NCBI RefSeq assembly: GCF_002258785.1
Contig: NZ_NOYI01000024.1
Coordinates: forward strand, 1 to 64,000
Reading direction: 5' to 3'
DNA: 64,000 bases
Source: Rhodococcus sp. 06-235-1A
GTDB taxonomy: Bacteria > Actinomycetota > Actinomycetes > Mycobacteriales > Mycobacteriaceae
The notes under the pieces were generated by a model. That model searched no databases, was not told the origin of the DNA, and saw only the letters and a list, made by a program, of their open reading frames with translations. Positions 60,685 to 64,000 of the stretch are shown here, piece by piece (the first letter of the stretch is position 1; each line of letters begins with the position of its first letter). Made by a program: the position numbers and the translations under genes.

Positions 60685-61590
60685 ATGAACTCGGTGAGGC
60701 ATTCGAGGAGTGATGACTCGGTCGTGGTGGTCGGCGGGTCGGGGGCCGTCGGCAGCCTGATGGTCGAGCTGCTCCGCGGGGACGGCATCGCCGTGACGAT
60801 CGTCGATGTGCACGCCCGTCCCGACGCGGCCACTCCCATCACCGTCGGAAACATCACCGATCCCGACGACCTGCTCGTTTCGGTACTGGCCCGTGCGGCG
60901 ACGGTGATTCTGGCGGTACCCGAATCGGTGGCGCTGGCAGCGGATCTGTCGGCCGTGCGCTCCGACGCCCTTCTGGTGGAAACCCTGTCGGTGAAGTCCG
61001 GGTTCGCCCGCCACCTGAACGACGCCGATCATCTCGGTGCGGCAGTGGGCATCAATCCGATGTTCGCGCCGTCGCTGGGAATGTCCGGACGCCCGGTCGC
61101 CGCCGTCGTACATCGCCGGGGACCACCGGTGGACGCCTTCCTGGAGAGCATCGCGCGGTGGGGTGGTCGCGTGGTCGTTCTCGACGCCGCGCGCCACGAT
61201 CGCCTCGCCGCCGCGACGCAGGCCCTGACGCATGCGAGTGTTCTGGCGTTCGGGCTGGCCCTGGCCGAGCTGGATCTTCCGTTCGTCGAGATCGACGCCG
61301 TTGCGCCTCCCCCACACACGACGATGCTCGCAGTCCTTGCGCGCATCACCGGCGGCGAACCCGAGGTCTACTGGGATGTTCAGGCCGGCAATCCCCACGC
61401 CGCCGAGGCCAGGGCGGCCCTACGTCGGGCGGCTCGGCAGGTGAGCGAGACGGTGGACTCCGGTTCCGAGGCCGAGTTCGCTCGGCTGCTGAGCCAGGCA
61501 GAGGCCGCTCTGGGCGGGAGCGGGGATCGGTATCGGGCGGTGTGCGCGGAGATGTTCGGTATCGTTCGAGGTAGCAGTGGTAACCGATGA
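60685..61590 (+). CDS. Prephenate/aminodeoxyprephenate dehydrogenase-like protein
   Basis: A 301-aa protein with a Rossmann start VVVVGGSGAVGSLMVEL (residues 13-29), LLVETLSVKSGFARHL and the TyrA-family NPMFAP at 124-129. Position 124, where TyrA enzymes have the catalytic His of HPM, is Asn. TyrA-like PapC enzymes act on 4-amino-4-deoxyprephenate to make p-aminophenylpyruvate. No chorismate mutase or ACT domain. The stop overlaps the N-oxygenase ATG (ATGA), which supports an amino-substituted substrate, by inference. Confidence 0.78.
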   Translation: MNSVRHSRSDDSVVVVGGSGAVGSLMVELLRGDGIAVTIVDVHARPDAATPITVGNITDPDDLLVSVLARAATVILAVPESVALAADLSAVRSDALLVETLSVKSGFARHLNDADHLGAAVGINPMFAPSLGMSGRPVAAVVHRRGPPVDAFLESIARWGGRVVVLDAARHDRLAAATQALTHASVLAFGLALAELDLPFVEIDAVAPPPHTTMLAVLARITGGEPEVYWDVQAGNPHAAEARAALRRAARQVSETVDSGSEAEFARLLSQAEAALGGSGDRYRAVCAEMFGIVRGSSGNR

Positions 61591-62576
61591 CCACGAGTAC
61601 GAGCGCGGAGGCGAGGCACGCGATGTTGGAACAGCCGTCGTTGCCGGAGTTCGATTCCGACGATGTCGTCGAGAGTGCGGTCGTCGCCCGGTTGGCGAAG
61701 AACTGGGCGCAGCGGGCCACTGTGAAGAAGCCGGAACCCGAGCTGGACGATCTGTTCGACACGACCAAGCAGGACTTCCCCGACGCCCTCATCCCCTTCG
61801 GCGAACACGACACCTTCACCGGCGCGACCCCCGAGCAGCAGGATCGACTGCGTGCGTGGGGTTGGATCGCGTTCAACAAGAATGTGATGGACGTCGAGCA
61901 GCACGTCGTACACCCCGGTTTCGCTCTTCTGGCTCAGGACGTCTTCGAGACCGGCATGGGCGACACCCTGGCCGTCGCGGTGACCCAGGCGATGGTGGAC
62001 GAGCAGTACCACACGCTGATGCACCTCAACGCGAGCGCAGCCACTCGCCGCGGGCGCGGATGGGCTCTGTCGGAGCGGTCCTTGCCCTTCAGCTCCACCG
62101 TTCGCCGGCAACGTACGGCGCAGGCAACCAGTGATGACCCCTGGTCGGCAGCGATCAGCTCGCTTGCCTTCATGACTGTCGCAGAGATCTCCATCACGTC
62201 CTATCTGGACCTGATCGAGGACGACGATGTGATTCAGCCCATCAACCGAGCAACCGTCAAGCTGCACAACCGCGACGAGTACTGCCATGCATCGATTGCC
62301 GACGACATGGCCGCGATCGTGTTCGACCGACTCGCGCCCAACGATCGCCGAAAGTTCCTGGACGGTCTCGTCGACGGCATGGACGCGTTCTCGAGCAGCG
62401 ACTTCTCCACCTGGGGACGCATCCTCGAACTCGAAGGCGTCCGCGGTGCCGAGAAGATGCTCGCCGACGTCGAACAGGACAGGAGCCGCCGTCCTCTCGT
62501 TCAGGATTACAGCGGGCTGCGATCTCTGTGTCGGAAGCTCGACGTCGAGGACAGCATCGAAATCGACTGGAGTTGA
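61587..62576 (+). CDS. AurF-type diiron N-oxygenase
   Basis: A 329-aa helical protein with a full set of AurF-type iron ligands: Glu104 (MDVEQHVV), Glu139 and His142 (VDEQYH), Glu200 (TVAEIS), His227, Glu231 and His234 (LHNRDEYCH). Spacing matches AurF/CmlI (35, 3, 57-58, 27, 4 and 3 residues, from memory). Such enzymes oxidise arylamines to nitro groups, as in aureothin and chloramphenicol biosynthesis. The ATG overlaps the upstream stop, so the two enzymes are made together. Confidence 0.85.
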   Translation: MTTSTSAEARHAMLEQPSLPEFDSDDVVESAVVARLAKNWAQRATVKKPEPELDDLFDTTKQDFPDALIPFGEHDTFTGATPEQQDRLRAWGWIAFNKNVMDVEQHVVHPGFALLAQDVFETGMGDTLAVAVTQAMVDEQYHTLMHLNASAATRRGRGWALSERSLPFSSTVRRQRTAQATSDDPWSAAISSLAFMTVAEISITSYLDLIEDDDVIQPINRATVKLHNRDEYCHASIADDMAAIVFDRLAPNDRRKFLDGLVDGMDAFSSSDFSTWGRILELEGVRGAEKMLADVEQDRSRRPLVQDYSGLRSLCRKLDVEDSIEIDWS

Positions 62577-62695
62577 CAGCCGAGCTCACCCGGCCTTGAC
62601 CCGCAGGTAACATTTCCGGGGAATTCCGGTATCAAGTAGTGGCCCTCGACCCATGAGTCCGGTCCGACCATTCGTCCCAACAGCTCGGAGATTCG

Positions 62696-63667
62696 ATGTC
62701 GTCAGCTCAACACGCAGCCGTACACGTGGAGGACGTGCACAAGTCCTTCGGCGATGTGCATGCGCTGCGCGGCATCAGCTTCTCCGCCGAGCGAGGAACC
62801 GTACTGGGCATTCTCGGCCCCAACGGTGCCGGCAAGACCACTACTGTGAAGGTGCTCTCGACCCTCATCGCACCGGACAGCGGCAGAGCCTTCGTCGCAG
62901 GCCACGACGTGGCTGCCGATGCCCCGGCGGTACGACGCTCGATCATGATGACCGGGCAGTACGCAGCCCTCGACGACACCCTGTCGGGCCGCGAGAACAT
63001 CGAACTCTTCGGCCGTCTCATGGGTCTGGACAAGAAGGCCGCGAAGACCCGTGCCAAGGCCCTGCTCGACGAGTTCGACCTCTCGGACACCGGCAAGCGG
63101 CCCGTACGTGGGTACTCGGGCGGCATGCGTCGCCGAATCGACATCGCGTGTGGCTTGGTCGTGCGCCCGGAGGTCGTGTTCCTCGACGAGCCGACCACCG
63201 GACTCGACCCACGTAGCCGGCAAGGTGTCTGGTCGCTCGTCGAAGCACTCAAGGCGCAGGGCATCACCGTGCTGTTGACCACGCAGTACCTCGAAGAAGC
63301 GGACGTGCTCAGCGACAACATCATCGTCATCGACAAGGGCACGGTCATCGCCGAGGGCACGTCGGATCAGCTCAAGGCCATGACCGGTGGTAGCTACTGC
63401 GAGGTCGTTCCGCTCGATCCCGGTCAGCTTCGAGCCGCCGCCGCCGCACTGGGTGACATGGTTCCTGCCGCCGTACATGCCGAGATCACCGCTACCTCCG
63501 ACCGGCTATCCGTGCCTGCGCCCGACGGCGCGGCAACGCTGTCCGAGATCCTGCGCCGCGTCGACGCGGAGGGCATCGTGCTGGCCGACATCGCACTGCG
63601 GCGACCCTCGCTCGACGACGTGTTTCTCACCCTGACCGGCCACTCTCAGACGAGTACGACCCCATGA
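62696..63667 (+). CDS. DrrA-like ABC transporter ATP-binding protein
   Basis: A 323-aa nucleotide-binding subunit of a daunorubicin/antibiotic-resistance type exporter: Walker A GPNGAGKTTT near residues 42-51, Q-loop TGQYAALDDTLSG, signature YSGGMRRRIDIA, Walker B VVFLDEPTTGLDPRS and a DrrA-type C-terminal domain. The ATG follows GGAG. Its stop overlaps the permease ATG. A 119-bp gap separates it from the N-oxygenase gene. Confidence 0.93.
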   Translation: MSSAQHAAVHVEDVHKSFGDVHALRGISFSAERGTVLGILGPNGAGKTTTVKVLSTLIAPDSGRAFVAGHDVAADAPAVRRSIMMTGQYAALDDTLSGRENIELFGRLMGLDKKAAKTRAKALLDEFDLSDTGKRPVRGYSGGMRRRIDIACGLVVRPEVVFLDEPTTGLDPRSRQGVWSLVEALKAQGITVLLTTQYLEEADVLSDNIIVIDKGTVIAEGTSDQLKAMTGGSYCEVVPLDPGQLRAAAAALGDMVPAAVHAEITATSDRLSVPAPDGAATLSEILRRVDAEGIVLADIALRRPSLDDVFLTLTGHSQTSTTP

Positions 63668-64000
63668 CGGCCACGACGCGAGGTTTGGCGAAGACGCACT
63701 CGGTCACGGCACCGCGAACCGCAGCCGGATCGACGACACAGCAGCCGAAACGGCGTTCGAGGACCAGGCCGTCCGGCTTCGTGCAGTGGCAAGCTCTCAC
63801 CGGTCGAGCGCTCTGGACCATGCTGACCCAGGGTGAGTTGCTGATCGCGGTCATCGCGCCGCTGATCTTCACCATCGGCTTCTATCTGCCGTTGAAGTTC
63901 GTAATGGGCCTACAGGGCATCAACTACGCGCAGTTCCTGATGCCGATCATCGTGTTGCAGGCAATGGCGTTCACCGCCATTTCCGCCGCACAGAGGGCAT
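63664..64000 (+). CDS. Partial ABC-2 type permease (DrrB-like), 3' end outside window
   Basis: The ATG at 63664 overlaps the DrrA-like stop. Only the first 112 codons are visible: a basic/Ser/Thr-rich N-terminal tail, then LWTMLTQGELLIAVIAPLIF, a membrane helix, the linker NYAQFLMPIIVLQAMAFTAI and the start of a further helix. This is the DrrB/ABC-2 permease pattern. The frame stays open to the window end. Confidence 0.85.
   Translation, partial: MTATTRGLAKTHSVTAPRTAAGSTTQQPKRRSRTRPSGFVQWQALTGRALWTMLTQGELLIAVIAPLIFTIGFYLPLKFVMGLQGINYAQFLMPIIVLQAMAFTAISAAQRA

Overview
The window is a high-GC actinobacterial chromosome segment, most likely from Rhodococcus or a close relative in the Nocardiaceae. 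The evidence is gene order (glmM-rpsI-rplM-esxT-esxU-eccC4-eccD4-mycP4-eccB4 runs as in the M. tuberculosis Rv3441c-Rv3450c interval, recalled from memory), a LID-less short adenylate kinase, the zinc form of S14, F420/LLM-type oxidoreductases, and frequent GTG/TTG starts with ATGA/GTGA stop-start overlaps. No rRNA, tRNA, CRISPR array, IS element or prophage was recognised.

Layout. 1-2.1 kb: acidic proteins (a 13-residue DxDGDG repeat protein, a C39-like peptidase, a His/Asp-rich protein). 2.1-9.7 kb: an ECF sigma factor, then a leftward housekeeping run (glmS, nnr, alr, an alpha/beta hydrolase, tsaE) and a hydrolase-like protein lacking the catalytic Ser. 9.7-12.3 kb: a repeat-bearing intergenic block and a two-gene type VII substrate-like operon. 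12.4-16.4 kb: an LLM oxidoreductase, glmM, rpsI-rplM and a DksA-like zinc-finger protein. 16.5-30.5 kb: an ESX-4 type VII secretion locus with eccE, in several transcription units and with an LLM flavoprotein between eccC and eccD. 30.5-41.7 kb: an FMN reductase, truA, then the alpha and distal spc ribosomal genes, all leftward (rplQ, rpoA, rpsD, rpsK, rpsM, rpmJ, infA, map, adk, secY, rplO, rpmD, rpsE, rplR, rplF, rpsH).

The ribosomal super-operon is interrupted twice by rightward accessory cassettes. Between rpsH and rpsN (42.2-46.2 kb) is a translationally coupled operon: a small ORF, two WXG100-like proteins, a large protein ending in a colicin E3-type 16S rRNase domain, and a probable immunity gene. 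Two leftward unknown genes follow. Between rplN and rpsQ (48.1-54.3 kb) is a three-gene ATGA-coupled operon (DUF559/PD-(D/E)XK nuclease, winged-helix-like protein, 1047-aa protein with AAA and HerA-type ATPase modules), then a TerD-AIM24 fusion. The S10 operon (rpsQ to rpsJ) fills 54.4-59.7 kb.

60.2-64 kb, rightward: a DUF4442 hotdog protein behind a perfect palindrome, a prephenate-dehydrogenase-like protein with His to Asn at the catalytic position, an AurF-type diiron N-oxygenase with all seven ligands, and a DrrAB-like ABC exporter running off the end. This looks like part of an aminoaryl/nitroaryl metabolite pathway with self-export.

The three strongest leads are the E3-type ribosome-cleaving toxin island inside a ribosomal-protein operon near an ESX-4 locus, the nuclease/wHTH/dual-ATPase operon, and the PapC-like/AurF-like/DrrAB cluster. 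A shared promoter-proximal GGTTGCC element at the S10, rplN and rpsH promoters is a regulatory lead. All assignments come from reading the sequence and remembered family features; no search was run.
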